This document shows, one piece after another, positions 1 to 8,090 of a stretch of 55,977 nucleotides of DNA. The stretch lies in assembly GCA_024684435.1 (NCBI GenBank), contig JAIKWV010000029.1, positions 1 to 55,977 on the forward strand, in the 5' to 3' direction. The position numbers and the translations under genes were made by a program. Position 1 is the first letter of the stretch, and each line of letters opens with the position of its first letter. Source of the DNA: Clostridiales bacterium. Lineage in GTDB: Bacteria > Bacillota > Clostridia > Oscillospirales > Acutalibacteraceae. The notes beneath the pieces were generated by a model. That model had not been told where the DNA came from. It ran no database searches and saw only the letters and a program-made list of their open reading frames with translations.

Positions 1-432
1 GATACCCATCGCGTTGATCGGGTATGTCGCCTTATCGGTGGACAGGCACACGACGCGCTTGACGTTGCAGTCGATCGCCGCGTGCAGCATATTGTCGGTG
101 CCCTCGACATTGGTGCGAACGGCTTCCATCGGGAAGAACTCGCAGGAAGGCACCTGCTTTAACGCCGCCGCATGGAAGACATAGTCAACGCCCCACATCG
201 CGTCCTTGATGGACTGTGCGTTACGGACGTCGCCGATAAAGAACTTGACCTTTTTCGCAAATTCCGGCATACGCGCCTGCAGATCATGCCGCATATCGTC
301 CTGCTTCTTCTCATCGCGGGAAAAGATACGGATCTCGCCGATATCGCTGGTCAAAAAATGCTTTAAGACGGTGTTGCCGAACGAGCCGGTTCCGCCTGTG
401 ATCATCAATGTTGCACCGTTATATACACTCAT
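1..432 (-). CDS. UDP-N-acetylglucosamine 4,6-dehydratase-like protein, N-terminal part
   Basis: The gene starts at 432 and runs off the left edge, so only 144 residues are visible. They begin with a Rossmann glycine motif (TGGTGSFGN near residue 13) and continue with IFSRDEKKQ, FIGDVRN, HAAALKQVP and LSTDKATYPINAMG. This pattern is typical of the CapE/PseB/FlaA1 branch of extended short-chain dehydrogenases, which oxidise and dehydrate UDP-GlcNAc in the cytoplasm as a first step towards deoxy or amino sugars for capsule, flagellin glycans or O-antigen. An AAAGGCGG-like ribosome binding site precedes the ATG and a good SigA promoter lies at 510-538, so this is probably the first gene of a surface-sugar operon continuing to the left. 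The branch (CapE versus PseB) cannot be decided from the fragment. Confidence 0.88.
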   Translation of the reverse strand, partial: MSVYNGATLMITGGTGSFGNTVLKHFLTSDIGEIRIFSRDEKKQDDMRHDLQARMPEFAKKVKFFIGDVRNAQSIKDAMWGVDYVFHAAALKQVPSCEFFPMEAVRTNVEGTDNMLHAAIDCNVKRVVCLSTDKATYPINAMGI

Positions 433-509
433 ATTAGTCCGCCTTTCCGAATCGTCCTGCGATCGAGGCGCAAAACGATCCTTTCAGATAATGATACTTA
501 ACCTTATAC

Positions 510-538
510 AGTATAATACTTTCCTCCCCCCTTGTCAA
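510..538 (-). promoter_or_regulatory. SigA-type promoter for the sugar dehydratase gene
   Basis: On the minus strand a perfect -35 TTGACA (533-538) is followed after 17 bases by TATACT (510-515). The predicted transcript starts about 70 bases before the ATG at 432. Confidence 0.7.
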
Positions 539-562
539 TTCTTTTCGACCGCTCAGAAAACG

Positions 563-597
563 ACAAAAAGCGCTCTGGCCGAAGTCAGAGCGCTTGT
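563..597 (-). terminator. Intrinsic terminator of ppdK
   Basis: A perfect 9-bp stem, AGCGCTCTG (569-577) with CAGAGCGCT (586-594), is followed on the minus strand by a T run (565-569 and beyond). It lies just after the ppdK stop codon at 632. Confidence 0.85.
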
Positions 598-631
598 GGT
601 TTTAATTGGTATACCTGTTTACCTGCAACGA

Positions 632-3268
632 TTACTTATTGCTGATCGCAGCCTGAGCAGCGGCGAGGCGGGCGATCGGAACGCGGAACGGTGAGCAGGA
701 TACATAGTTCAGACCGATCTTATGGCAGAACTCAACGGAGGTCGGATCGCCGCCGTGCTCGCCGCAGATACCGATATGGAGGTTCGGATTGACGGGCTTG
801 CCAAGCTTGATCGCCATATCCATCAGCTTGCCGACGCCTGTCTGGTCGAGCTTAGCGAACGGATCGTTCTCAAAGATCTTAGCATCATAGTAAGCATCAA
901 GGAACTTGCCGGCATCGTCACGGCTGAAGCCGAAGGGCATCTGGGTCAGGTCGTTGGTGCCGAAGCAGAAGAAGTCAGCTTCCTTAGCGATCTCGTCGGC
1001 GGTCAGAGCAGCACGCGGGATCTCGATCATGGTACCTACCTCGTACTTGAGGTCAGCGCCTGCAGCGGCGATCTCAGCGTCGGCGGTTTCTACGACAAAC
1101 TTCTTGACGTACTTGAGCTCCTTGATATCGCCGACCAGCGGGATCATGATCTCGGGAACGATGTTCCAGTCGGGATGAGCCTTCTTGACGTTGAGAGCGG
1201 CACGGATAACAGCCTTTGTCTGCATCTTTGCGATCTCGGGATAGGTAACCGCAAGACGGCAGCCTCTGTGACCCATCATGGGATTGAACTCATGGAGGGA
1301 AGCGATGAGAGCCTTGATGTCATCAACTGACTTGCCCTGTGCGTTTGCAAGCTTGATTATATCTTCTTCCTCTGTGGGAACGAACTCGTGGAGAGGAGGA
1401 TCAAGGAATCTGATGGTTACGGGGTTGCCTTCAAGAGCCTCATAGAGTTTCTCGAAGTCGCCCTGCTGATAGGGAAGGATCTTGTCAAGAGCAGCTTCTC
1501 TCTCCTCGACTGTATCTGCGCAGATCATCTCGCGGAAAGCGGCGATCCTGTCAGCCTCGAAGAACATATGCTCTGTACGGCAGAGGCCGATACCCTCTGC
1601 GCCAAGCTCGCGGGCCTTCTTTGCGTCCGCGGGTGTGTCGGCGTTCGTCCTGACCTTAAGGGTCCTGTACTTATCGGCAAGGGACATGATCCTGCCGAAG
1701 GTGCCGGCTATCTGAGCGTCCACTGTGGGGATAAGTCCCTTGTAGATGCAGCCTGTTGAACCGTCGATGGAGATCTCGTCGCCCTCATTGAAGAGCTCGC
1801 CTGCAAGGGTGAACTTCTTGTTTTCTTCGTCCATGTTGATGTCGCCGCAGCCGGAGACACAGCACTTGCCCATGCCGCGGGCAACAACTGCCGCGTGGGA
1901 GGTCATGCCGCCGCGAACGGTAAGGATACCCTGAGCGGCCTTCATGCCGGTGATATCCTCGGGAGAGGTCTCAAGACGGACAAGGACAACCTTTTCGCCT
2001 CTTGCGTTCCAGGCGTCAGCGTCGTCAGCTGTGAAGACTACCTTGCCGCAGGCAGCGCCGGGAGAAGCGCCAAGACCCTTGCCGAGAGGAGTAGCGGCCT
2101 TGAGTGCCTTCGCGTCAAACTGGGGGTGAAGGAGGGTGTCAAGGTTTCTGGGGTCGATCATCATGACGGCCTCTTCCTCTGTCTTATGACCCTCGTCTAT
2201 AAGGTCACATGCGATCTGGAGAGCAGCGGGAGCCGTTCTCTTGCCGTTACGGCACTGGAGCATATAGAGCTTCTTGTTCTCAACTGTGAACTCCATATCC
2301 TGCATATCGTGATAGTGGTTTTCAAGGATCTCACAGACCTTGATGAACTCTGCGTATGCCTCGGGGAATTCCTGCTCCATCTGAGCAATGGGCATGGGAG
2401 TTCTTACGCCGGCAACAACGTCTTCGCCCTGAGCGTTCTTAAGGAACTCGCCCATAAGCTTCTTCTCGCCTGTAGCGGGGTCACGGGTGAAGGCAACGCC
2501 TGTGCCTGACTCGTTGTTAAGGTTACCGAATACCATGGGCATAACGTTAACGGCGGTACCCCATGAGTAGGGGATATCGTTGTCTCTTCTGTAAACGTTT
2601 GCTCTGGGGTTGTCCCATGAACGGAAAACAGCCTCGATAGCAAGCTTGAGCTGCTGTACCGGGTCAGCGGGGAAATCTTCGCCCAGCTGGTTCTTGTACT
2701 CTGCCTTGAACTGTGTTGCCAGCTCCTTAAGGTCAGCGGCGGTAAGGTCAACGTCGAACTTAACGCCTTTTTCTTCCTTCATCTTGTCGATGAGCTGCTC
2801 AAAATATTTCTTGCCGACTTCCATAACGACGTCGGAAAACATCTGGATAAATCTTCTGTATGAGTCATATACGAAACGCTCGAAAGAGGGATCGGGATTG
2901 CCTGCGATCATAGCGTTTACAACTTCGTCATTAAGACCGAGGTTGAGGATAGTGTCCATCATTCCGGGCATAGATGCGCGGGCACCTGAACGTACGGATA
3001 CAAGAAGAGGATTCTTGAGGTCGCCGAACTTTTTGCCGTTCTTCTCCTCCATCTTCCTGACGCCTTCCATAGCCTGAGCCATGATCTCGTCGTTGATCTT
3101 TCTGCCGTCCTCATAGTACTGAGTGCAGGCCTCTGTAGTGATAGTGAAACCGTAGGGAACGGGAAGACCGATCTCCGTCATTTCAGCAAGGTTAGCGCCC
3201 TTGCCGCCCAGCAGGTTACGCATGGACATGTTGCCTTCGTCGAACATGTAGACCCATTTGTTTGCCAT
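632..3268 (-). CDS. ppdK: Pyruvate, phosphate dikinase
   Basis: This 878-residue cytoplasmic enzyme interconverts pyruvate, ATP and phosphate with PEP, AMP and pyrophosphate. In many anaerobes it replaces or supplements pyruvate kinase. The length and domain order match the family: an N-terminal nucleotide-binding domain (GGKGANLAEM near residue 22; SVRSGARASMPGMMDT near 92), a central phosphohistidine domain (GGMTSHAAVVARGMGK, catalytic His near 458) and a C-terminal TIM barrel with the PEP/pyruvate site (GTNDLTQ; GICGEHGGDP with the acid/base Cys near 835). I place the start at the ATG reading MANKWV because GGAGG sits seven bases upstream; an ATG five codons earlier overlaps that site. It appears to be a single-gene transcript with a TATAAT -10 near 3336 but no clear -35, and a strong terminator at 563-597. 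Confidence 0.97.
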   Translation of the reverse strand: MANKWVYMFDEGNMSMRNLLGGKGANLAEMTEIGLPVPYGFTITTEACTQYYEDGRKINDEIMAQAMEGVRKMEEKNGKKFGDLKNPLLVSVRSGARASMPGMMDTILNLGLNDEVVNAMIAGNPDPSFERFVYDSYRRFIQMFSDVVMEVGKKYFEQLIDKMKEEKGVKFDVDLTAADLKELATQFKAEYKNQLGEDFPADPVQQLKLAIEAVFRSWDNPRANVYRRDNDIPYSWGTAVNVMPMVFGNLNNESGTGVAFTRDPATGEKKLMGEFLKNAQGEDVVAGVRTPMPIAQMEQEFPEAYAEFIKVCEILENHYHDMQDMEFTVENKKLYMLQCRNGKRTAPAALQIACDLIDEGHKTEEEAVMMIDPRNLDTLLHPQFDAKALKAATPLGKGLGASPGAACGKVVFTADDADAWNARGEKVVLVRLETSPEDITGMKAAQGILTVRGGMTSHAAVVARGMGKCCVSGCGDINMDEENKKFTLAGELFNEGDEISIDGSTGCIYKGLIPTVDAQIAGTFGRIMSLADKYRTLKVRTNADTPADAKKARELGAEGIGLCRTEHMFFEADRIAAFREMICADTVEEREAALDKILPYQQGDFEKLYEALEGNPVTIRFLDPPLHEFVPTEEEDIIKLANAQGKSVDDIKALIASLHEFNPMMGHRGCRLAVTYPEIAKMQTKAVIRAALNVKKAHPDWNIVPEIMIPLVGDIKELKYVKKFVVETADAEIAAAGADLKYEVGTMIEIPRAALTADEIAKEADFFCFGTNDLTQMPFGFSRDDAGKFLDAYYDAKIFENDPFAKLDQTGVGKLMDMAIKLGKPVNPNLHIGICGEHGGDPTSVEFCHKIGLNYVSCSPFRVPIARLAAAQAAISNK

Positions 3269-3511
3269 TTGTAATTCCTCCAATAATTTTATTTAACTAA
3301 TATTGATACCTGATTATCCAAGCCTGAAATATTATATCAAATATATATTTAAAATTCCATACATTTTTGGTATAAATTCATCATGTTTTAAATTATGATT
3401 TTGTACAGTATGCAAAATAATTCCATAATAAATTGCGGGCGGTCCTGGTGATCGTCCTTCCTCCCTCTTTTTGTGTGACTCACCTTGCTCCGGCACACAT
3501 GCAGCATTGAC

Positions 3512-3560
3512 TACATTCCCGTACATTTCACCCACACCCGATAGGGGGGGAGGGCTTCCA
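3512..3560 (+). repeat. Intergenic repeat module A, copy 1
   Basis: This roughly 48-base module is, apart from a few differences, the reverse complement of 7530-7575. Shared cores include GTGGGTGAAATGT and GGAAGCCCTCCC when read on the other strand. Confidence 0.8.
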
Positions 3561-3636
3561 CTCCCTCCTGTTTTTTATAATGATATTCGCCTGCGGCGAA
3601 ACATTGAAGAAGGGCTCCGCCCTTACCCATTATATG

Positions 3637-3663
3637 AGGGTCGCCGAGTCGTCGACCCCTACA
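3637..3663 (+). repeat. Intergenic repeat module B, copy 1
   Basis: AGGGTCGCCG followed by GTCGTCGACCCCTACA recurs at 7625-7652 in the same orientation, with one or two differences. It contains the palindrome GGTCGTCGACC or a close variant of it. Confidence 0.8.
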
Positions 3664-3694
3664 GGGCTTTGTTCAACAATTCCGCATTGAGTTA

Positions 3695-3719
3695 CGGGCG
3701 GTCAACCCGCCCATGCGGA
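3695..3719 (+). repeat. Intergenic repeat module C, copy 1 (hairpin)
   Basis: GGGCGGTCAACCCGCCC folds as a small hairpin and is followed by ATGCG. A related hairpin followed by the same CCCGCCCATGCG lies at 7475-7502. Confidence 0.65.
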
Positions 3720-3816
3720 GTGCGGGTAATTTTGCGTTCCGAATTCATAATTCCGCATTAAATCAGGCCGTCTGCCTTTCGACAGACGACCCGATGAAAT
3801 GTTTTCTTTGTTTAAC

Positions 3817-6800
3817 TTACGGCGCGGTGTAGCTCTGAGGCGCACCGTAGATCACCTGCTGACCCTGAGCGCCGCTGATTATTACATAAGGACGTACATA
3901 GAACGTTCTGCCCGACGTCCAGTTGGTGATCGTAAGGGAGTATACGCCGTTTGCCGCGGTTGAGGTGGAAGTCGCTTTCTTGACCCCGGTTCCGCCGATC
4001 ACAAACGCATCTTCGTCAGCGCCGGTTGCAGCGTTGGCGGTGCAGACGAAGCCTACTGCGTTGACATCGTAAGCGTCGGATATCGACCATCCCTCATACA
4101 CCGTAAGGGCATTTTCGGAGGTGTTCTGAACAGCTTTGACTATATTGCACGCCGCCTGGATCCTCGGTGTATTGTCGCCGTAAACAGCTGTAAGGGTCAC
4201 GTCACAGACAGCATAGAACCTGTATATGGGATAGTAGCTGACTATCTGACCGTCGCTGTTTTTCCAGTACGAGAAGTTCTCATGCGTTGAGGAAACTATG
4301 ACCAGATCCTCGTTTCTGTATGTACCGGAACCTGAAGCGCCCGTGTTGGTGACGGTCACTGTGTAGGTGGTCTCCTCGCTTACGGTGTCTCTGTTATAAA
4401 GCGCGTAAACAATAACATTATCTCTGGAATTGGTCACATCCGAGATATCCATGCTCCACCTGCTGAAGGTGTAACCGGGGATCGGTGTAGGCGTGGGAGG
4501 AACGATCGCTTCGCCTATCGTATATTCGCCTGAAAGGAGTACGTTGCCTGCGTTGCTGAGGAAGGCTACGAAATGGGTATTCTCGTTATCTGTGATAAAG
4601 AACTCTGCGCGGAGATCTGTGCCGGGGCAGACGTCAAAGGTGTACTCGTTCTCAAAGGATACAACACGATTCGTTTCCGTATTAACCCAGTAAATGAACT
4701 CGGCATCATCACTTTCGTCTGCTGTAACGGTCATCTCTTCGCCGGTGTAAGCGGTGACAGACCGTGTGCCGTATAAATTCTGACCGTTGCAGTCTACATG
4801 ACCGCCGCCGCTGGAGGAAACGATCACGGGGCAGGACTGGGTCACAGGCGCCGGATGTGAGCAGAGCTGGAAATTGACGCTGTTCTCTGCCGCGTATGTG
4901 GCTACGTAGCAGTTAGGCGTATCGGAACAGATGTAGAATCCGGCAGGATTTCCGCCAAACGCCTCATCACCGATCGCTACCACAGAAGCAGGAACATGAA
5001 CATATTCAAGGCTTCTGCAGAAGTAAAATGCCTGCCTGCCTATAACGGTCGCGCCGTCACATATAGTCACGCTTTTAAGTCTGTCACAGTTTGCAAATGC
5101 AAGCTCTCTCATAGATGTTACGGTGCCGGGGATAATGACGTTTTCGATAATATCGCATTCTTCAAAAGCACCCGTAGCGATATGCGTTACGCTGCTGGGG
5201 ATAATGAAGGAAGTGCGTTCACTGAACAGGGGATACTGTATCAGTTCTGTTTTGGCTTTATTGTACAGCACGCCGTCCTCACTGCTGTAGAAGTCATTAT
5301 TGGGGTTGACCGTGAATCCCGTATTAGTTCTGTTTACATTAAAAGCGACGTAACCTATGTCCATTACATTGGCTCCAATGTATACACTGTTAATATACGA
5401 GCAGTTAAAAAAAGCACAGGTACCAATTGTACGAACGCTGTTCGGGATCACCAGATCAATCATATCGTGGGCGTTGAATGCGTGAAATGCGTATGCACCG
5501 ATCTCATCCACACTGTTGGGGATCTCCGGGAAACTGTGAAGGCTTCCGCAGCCCATAAAAGCAGATTCATCTATGGTGATAACCGTGTTGGGAATAGTGA
5601 AGGATGTGCGGGAATTACCTATCGGATAAGCAATAAGAGTGGTTTTGTACTTATCATAGAGCACGCCGTCCTCACTGCTGTAGTTCGGATTATCCTCATC
5701 AACATTGATCGTCGCAAGTCTTGAACAAGAGCAGAATGCCGTTTTGCCGATGGACAGTATATTTTCAGGTATATCTACGCTCGTAAGTCTTGAACATGCG
5801 GTGAACGCGGCATAGCCAATGCTTGTAAGGTTGGTTCCGAAGGTAACAGACGGTATGGAACTACACCCGTCAAAGGCATGGGACGCGATGGATACCAGAC
5901 TGTTGGGAAGGGACACGCTTGTGATGGCGGAGCATTCATAAAAAGCGTATCTGCCGATAGTTGTCACGTTTTCGGAAACGACGACGCTCTGTATCTCCTC
6001 CCGCAACGGATACCAGGGAGCCGGAATGCTCTCTGCGGAATTGAACGTATATACGTCTCCGTAATTTGTCATAGCGCCCGTACCGCTGATGGTCAACTCG
6101 CCTGTTTCATCATCAAATGACCATGTAACGTTTGTGCCACAGGCGCCGGAGGTGGCGGGTGCGGGCTGGGCAAGCCTCAAAGCCGGGACGACGCCGAGGA
6201 TAAGATTTGTTGGATATGTGTTATAGTCAGTCATATCATTGTTGCCGTGGCGTATGTCGCCGCTGGTGTTTATCGCACAGGGGTCAGAGGAGTGATGCGC
6301 TGTGCGCAGCCACGATCCGTAATTATCGTAAAGTCCCTGGCTTTCAGCATAATCCGTAGCGCTGAACTGCCTTGCCGTATCCTGTGTGGAGATGGAAGCA
6401 AAACCATATTCCGTGTTCACTGCTTCCGAAGTGGAAAGGCAGAACACATTATCGGTAGTCTCCGCAAAATAATAGTCTTGATTTGTATAGTATGAAAAAT
6501 CTACAGGATCATTTTCCAATACTGTTGAAAGTATCTTTGCCTGCTGTTCTGAACTGAACGCGGTATTATAAAAATCATCATTCAGCCAGGCGCGCAGATC
6601 GCTGTTCGACCAATCGGAAGCATAATGAGTGCTGTTTCTCAGATTCCAGTCCTCTAAAGAATCGTATCCAAAATATTCGTATTCCGACGCGCCGAAATCA
6701 GCAATACATTTGAACGCCTGAGTGTCGATCATATTCGTACACATTATGAGACCCTCTGAGGCGTCAAGCACTTTCCACTGCAGCGGCTCGTACTTGAAAT

Positions 6801-7269
6801 AGTAAACGTTGTTTACGTAGTAACCGTTATCGTCCTGATAGCTGTCCTCAGCATTTGACCATGCATATCCGCCTATAAGACCGGTTCTGTAATAGCTGAA
6901 GGTCACGGCACGGTACTTCTCGCCGTTTAGCGTTATGTCAGCATAGCGCATATAATCTGAGATCTGAAGCTGGGTAGTTTCCTCATAGTTGGGGTCATTA
7001 TAATCAGGCTCCGGGAAAAGGAAGTAGTCATAGGACACCCAATTTTTCTGCGCCGCGTCCAGAGCCGCTAAAACAGCGCTGTCCGTCACCTTGCTCTGGG
7101 GATAGGAACCGAAGTTGATAACGGTACCCGTCGCCTCAGTGCCGGTGAATGTGCTGTCGTTGGAACCCACACCGTCAGACGGCAAAGCGAAAACTGTCAT
7201 GGGCAGCACTGAAAACAGCATTGCCAACGAGAGCAGGATCGCCAATGTTCGTTTAAAGTTTTTCTTCAT
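3817..7269 (-). CDS. Secreted BspA-type leucine-rich-repeat surface protein with an N-terminal DUF6273-like domain
   Basis: This is a 1150-residue exported protein. A clear signal peptide (MKKNFKRT, then a hydrophobic core ending near VFA at residue 29) is followed by a region to about residue 370 resembling DUF6273 (INFGSYPQSKV; EPLQWKVLD; GLIMCTNMID). Next is the lead-in usual for BspA repeats (WSFDDETGELTISGTGAM), then many LRR_5 units with the TSVSLPNSLVSIASHAFDGC-type pattern to about residue 800. The C-terminal third has beta-rich InlB/Listeria-type repeats (YTFSRWSMD; FSYWKNSDGQIVS) and no LPXTG motif, S-layer domain or dockerin. Such proteins usually bind host or bacterial surfaces; the ligand here is unknown. 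A strong site (AAGGAGG) precedes the ATG. The gene stands alone between repeat-filled gaps. Confidence 0.85.
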   Translation of the reverse strand: MKKNFKRTLAILLSLAMLFSVLPMTVFALPSDGVGSNDSTFTGTEATGTVINFGSYPQSKVTDSAVLAALDAAQKNWVSYDYFLFPEPDYNDPNYEETTQLQISDYMRYADITLNGEKYRAVTFSYYRTGLIGGYAWSNAEDSYQDDNGYYVNNVYYFKYEPLQWKVLDASEGLIMCTNMIDTQAFKCIADFGASEYEYFGYDSLEDWNLRNSTHYASDWSNSDLRAWLNDDFYNTAFSSEQQAKILSTVLENDPVDFSYYTNQDYYFAETTDNVFCLSTSEAVNTEYGFASISTQDTARQFSATDYAESQGLYDNYGSWLRTAHHSSDPCAINTSGDIRHGNNDMTDYNTYPTNLILGVVPALRLAQPAPATSGACGTNVTWSFDDETGELTISGTGAMTNYGDVYTFNSAESIPAPWYPLREEIQSVVVSENVTTIGRYAFYECSAITSVSLPNSLVSIASHAFDGCSSIPSVTFGTNLTSIGYAAFTACSRLTSVDIPENILSIGKTAFCSCSRLATINVDEDNPNYSSEDGVLYDKYKTTLIAYPIGNSRTSFTIPNTVITIDESAFMGCGSLHSFPEIPNSVDEIGAYAFHAFNAHDMIDLVIPNSVRTIGTCAFFNCSYINSVYIGANVMDIGYVAFNVNRTNTGFTVNPNNDFYSSEDGVLYNKAKTELIQYPLFSERTSFIIPSSVTHIATGAFEECDIIENVIIPGTVTSMRELAFANCDRLKSVTICDGATVIGRQAFYFCRSLEYVHVPASVVAIGDEAFGGNPAGFYICSDTPNCYVATYAAENSVNFQLCSHPAPVTQSCPVIVSSSGGGHVDCNGQNLYGTRSVTAYTGEEMTVTADESDDAEFIYWVNTETNRVVSFENEYTFDVCPGTDLRAEFFITDNENTHFVAFLSNAGNVLLSGEYTIGEAIVPPTPTPIPGYTFSRWSMDISDVTNSRDNVIVYALYNRDTVSEETTYTVTVTNTGASGSGTYRNEDLVIVSSTHENFSYWKNSDGQIVSYYPIYRFYAVCDVTLTAVYGDNTPRIQAACNIVKAVQNTSENALTVYEGWSISDAYDVNAVGFVCTANAATGADEDAFVIGGTGVKKATSTSTAANGVYSLTITNWTSGRTFYVRPYVIISGAQGQQVIYGAPQSYTAP

Positions 7270-7351
7270 TTTTTCTCCTCCTTAGGATCATTTTTTATCT
7301 CAATTACCGCAGGGCGGTAAATTTGATAACAAGGTAAATTCAATGCGGAAT

Positions 7352-7404
7352 TGCCCTCTCCGTCACCGCTTACGCGGCGCCACCTCTCCCAATGGGAGAG
7401 GCAA
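7352..7404 (+). repeat. Intergenic repeat module D with an 8-bp perfect hairpin
   Basis: CCTCTCCC (7383-7390), AAT, GGGAGAGG (7394-7401) forms a perfect hairpin inside a stretch starting CCCTCTCCGTCACCGC. I recall nearly identical units scattered between genes in many gut Firmicutes; that is memory, not a search. Confidence 0.6.
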
Positions 7405-7474
7405 GAATGGAAAAAATTGACGTAGGGGCTTACAACCCGGCAGCTCTCAAAAATCACAATACATATCTTGTAGA

Positions 7475-7502
7475 GGCGGGTTTCCATGCCCGCCCATGCG
7501 TA
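7475..7502 (+). repeat. Intergenic repeat module C, copy 2 (hairpin)
   Basis: GGCGGG and CCCGCC flank a short loop and are followed by CATGCG, as in 3695-3719. Confidence 0.6.
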
Positions 7503-7529
7503 CTGTTTGATTTTGCTGATGGGAGAACG

Positions 7530-7575
7530 TGGAAGCCCTCCCCTACAAGGTGTGGGTGAAATGTCCGGGAATGTA
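7530..7575 (-). repeat. Intergenic repeat module A, copy 2 (inverted)
   Basis: This is the inverted partner of 3512-3560, so the two copies face each other across the 1150-residue gene. Confidence 0.8.
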
Positions 7576-7624
7576 TGTAAGGCGCCCTCCGCGTTCCATT
7601 TTGACGAGCGCGGGCTTTCGGCAT

Positions 7625-7652
7625 AGGGTCGCCGGGGTCGTCGACCCCTACA
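7625..7652 (+). repeat. Intergenic repeat module B, copy 2
   Basis: This is in the same orientation as 3637-3663. It reads AGGGTCGCCG, then the palindromic GGGGTCGTCGACCCC, then TACA. Confidence 0.8.
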
Positions 7653-7737
7653 ATGATTTCCCTGCTTAGGGCACGCATACATGCGTACCGCCATACTTAC
7701 ATACCGTTTCTCCCGGCACACACCCGGTAAATATAAA

Positions 7738-7772
7738 CAAAAAAGTCAAAAGGTACAGATATACCTTTTGAC
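7738..7772 (-). terminator. Terminator-like hairpin without an obvious gene
   Basis: GTCAAAAGGTA (7745-7755) and TACCTTTTGAC (7762-7772) form a perfect 11-bp stem. Read on the minus strand it is followed by six Ts. No minus-strand gene lies between here and the terminator at 8946, so its purpose is unclear. Confidence 0.45.
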
Positions 7773-7830
7773 TGTGCTATACATAAAATGTGCAGAAATA
7801 CCGCGGACGGTAAGCATCCGCTGTGTATGG

Positions 7831-7871
7831 ATGTATGTATGTATGTATGTATGTATGTATGTATGTATGTA
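7831..7871. repeat. Simple sequence repeat, about ten ATGT units
   Basis: An uninterrupted tetranucleotide run of about 41 bases lies 220 bases upstream of the permease start. In bacteria such long runs are prone to slippage during replication. Confidence 0.95.
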
Positions 7872-7963
7872 CAGATTGTCGCGCACTTCATTTTGTTTGT
7901 CAACCCCAATCTATAAAATATTATAGTATTATTATCATTTTTTGTCAATGATCGCTTGATAAA

Positions 7964-7981
7964 TTTGTAATATATTACAAA
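7964..7981. promoter_or_regulatory. 18-bp perfect palindrome, possible operator
   Basis: TTTGTAATATATTACAAA is a perfect palindrome in AT-rich DNA, about 44 bases upstream of the permease -35. The GTAAT...ATTAC half-sites resemble the known Zur box of Bacillus (GTAATnATTAC) with one extra spacer base. The link to zinc is inference. Confidence 0.45.
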
Positions 7982-8024
7982 CGGCATAATATTATTATTG
8001 CAAAATTCACAATATATCCCGGTA

Positions 8025-8053
8025 TTGATTTTATTCGGATATGATGTTATAAT
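8025..8053 (+). promoter_or_regulatory. SigA-type promoter of the ABC permease gene
   Basis: TTGATT (8025-8030), 17 bases, then TATAAT (8048-8053). The predicted start is about 30 bases before the ATG at 8091. Confidence 0.7.
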
Positions 8054-8090
8054 TTCCAAGTCAATAATAACTTCAATTTCGGGGTGCGTA

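Larger units (their letters stand above)
3284..3816. other. Intergenic region: ppdK promoter side plus mosaic repeat modules
   Basis: No convincing gene lies here. The first 140 bases are AT-rich and hold the ppdK leader. From about 3430 the sequence becomes GC-rich and is built from short modules that recur, some inverted, in the gap after 7270. Open frames in this stretch are low-complexity readings of the modules, with no ribosome binding site or recognisable protein. Confidence 0.7.
7270..8090. other. 820-base non-coding region with repeat modules, tetranucleotide tract and permease promoter
   Basis: From left to right it holds the leader of the 1150-residue protein, modules D, C, A and B of the mosaic repeats (7352-7652), a hairpin at 7745-7772, a run of about ten ATGT units (7831-7871), an 18-base palindrome (7964-7981) and the promoter of the ABC permease (8025-8053). 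Open frames across it are translations of repeats. Confidence 0.7.

Noticed and set aside
722-2509. Several long plus-strand open frames inside ppdK
   Set aside because: They are antisense readings of a well-conserved gene with biased codon use.
7266-7721. Open frame of 151 codons on the minus strand just upstream of the 1150-residue gene
   Set aside because: It consists of the mosaic repeat modules, has no family resemblance and overlaps the leader and ribosome binding site of the real gene.
7681-7926. Open frame containing repeated Met-Tyr-Val-Cys
   Set aside because: It is a translation of the ATGT tract with no ribosome binding site.
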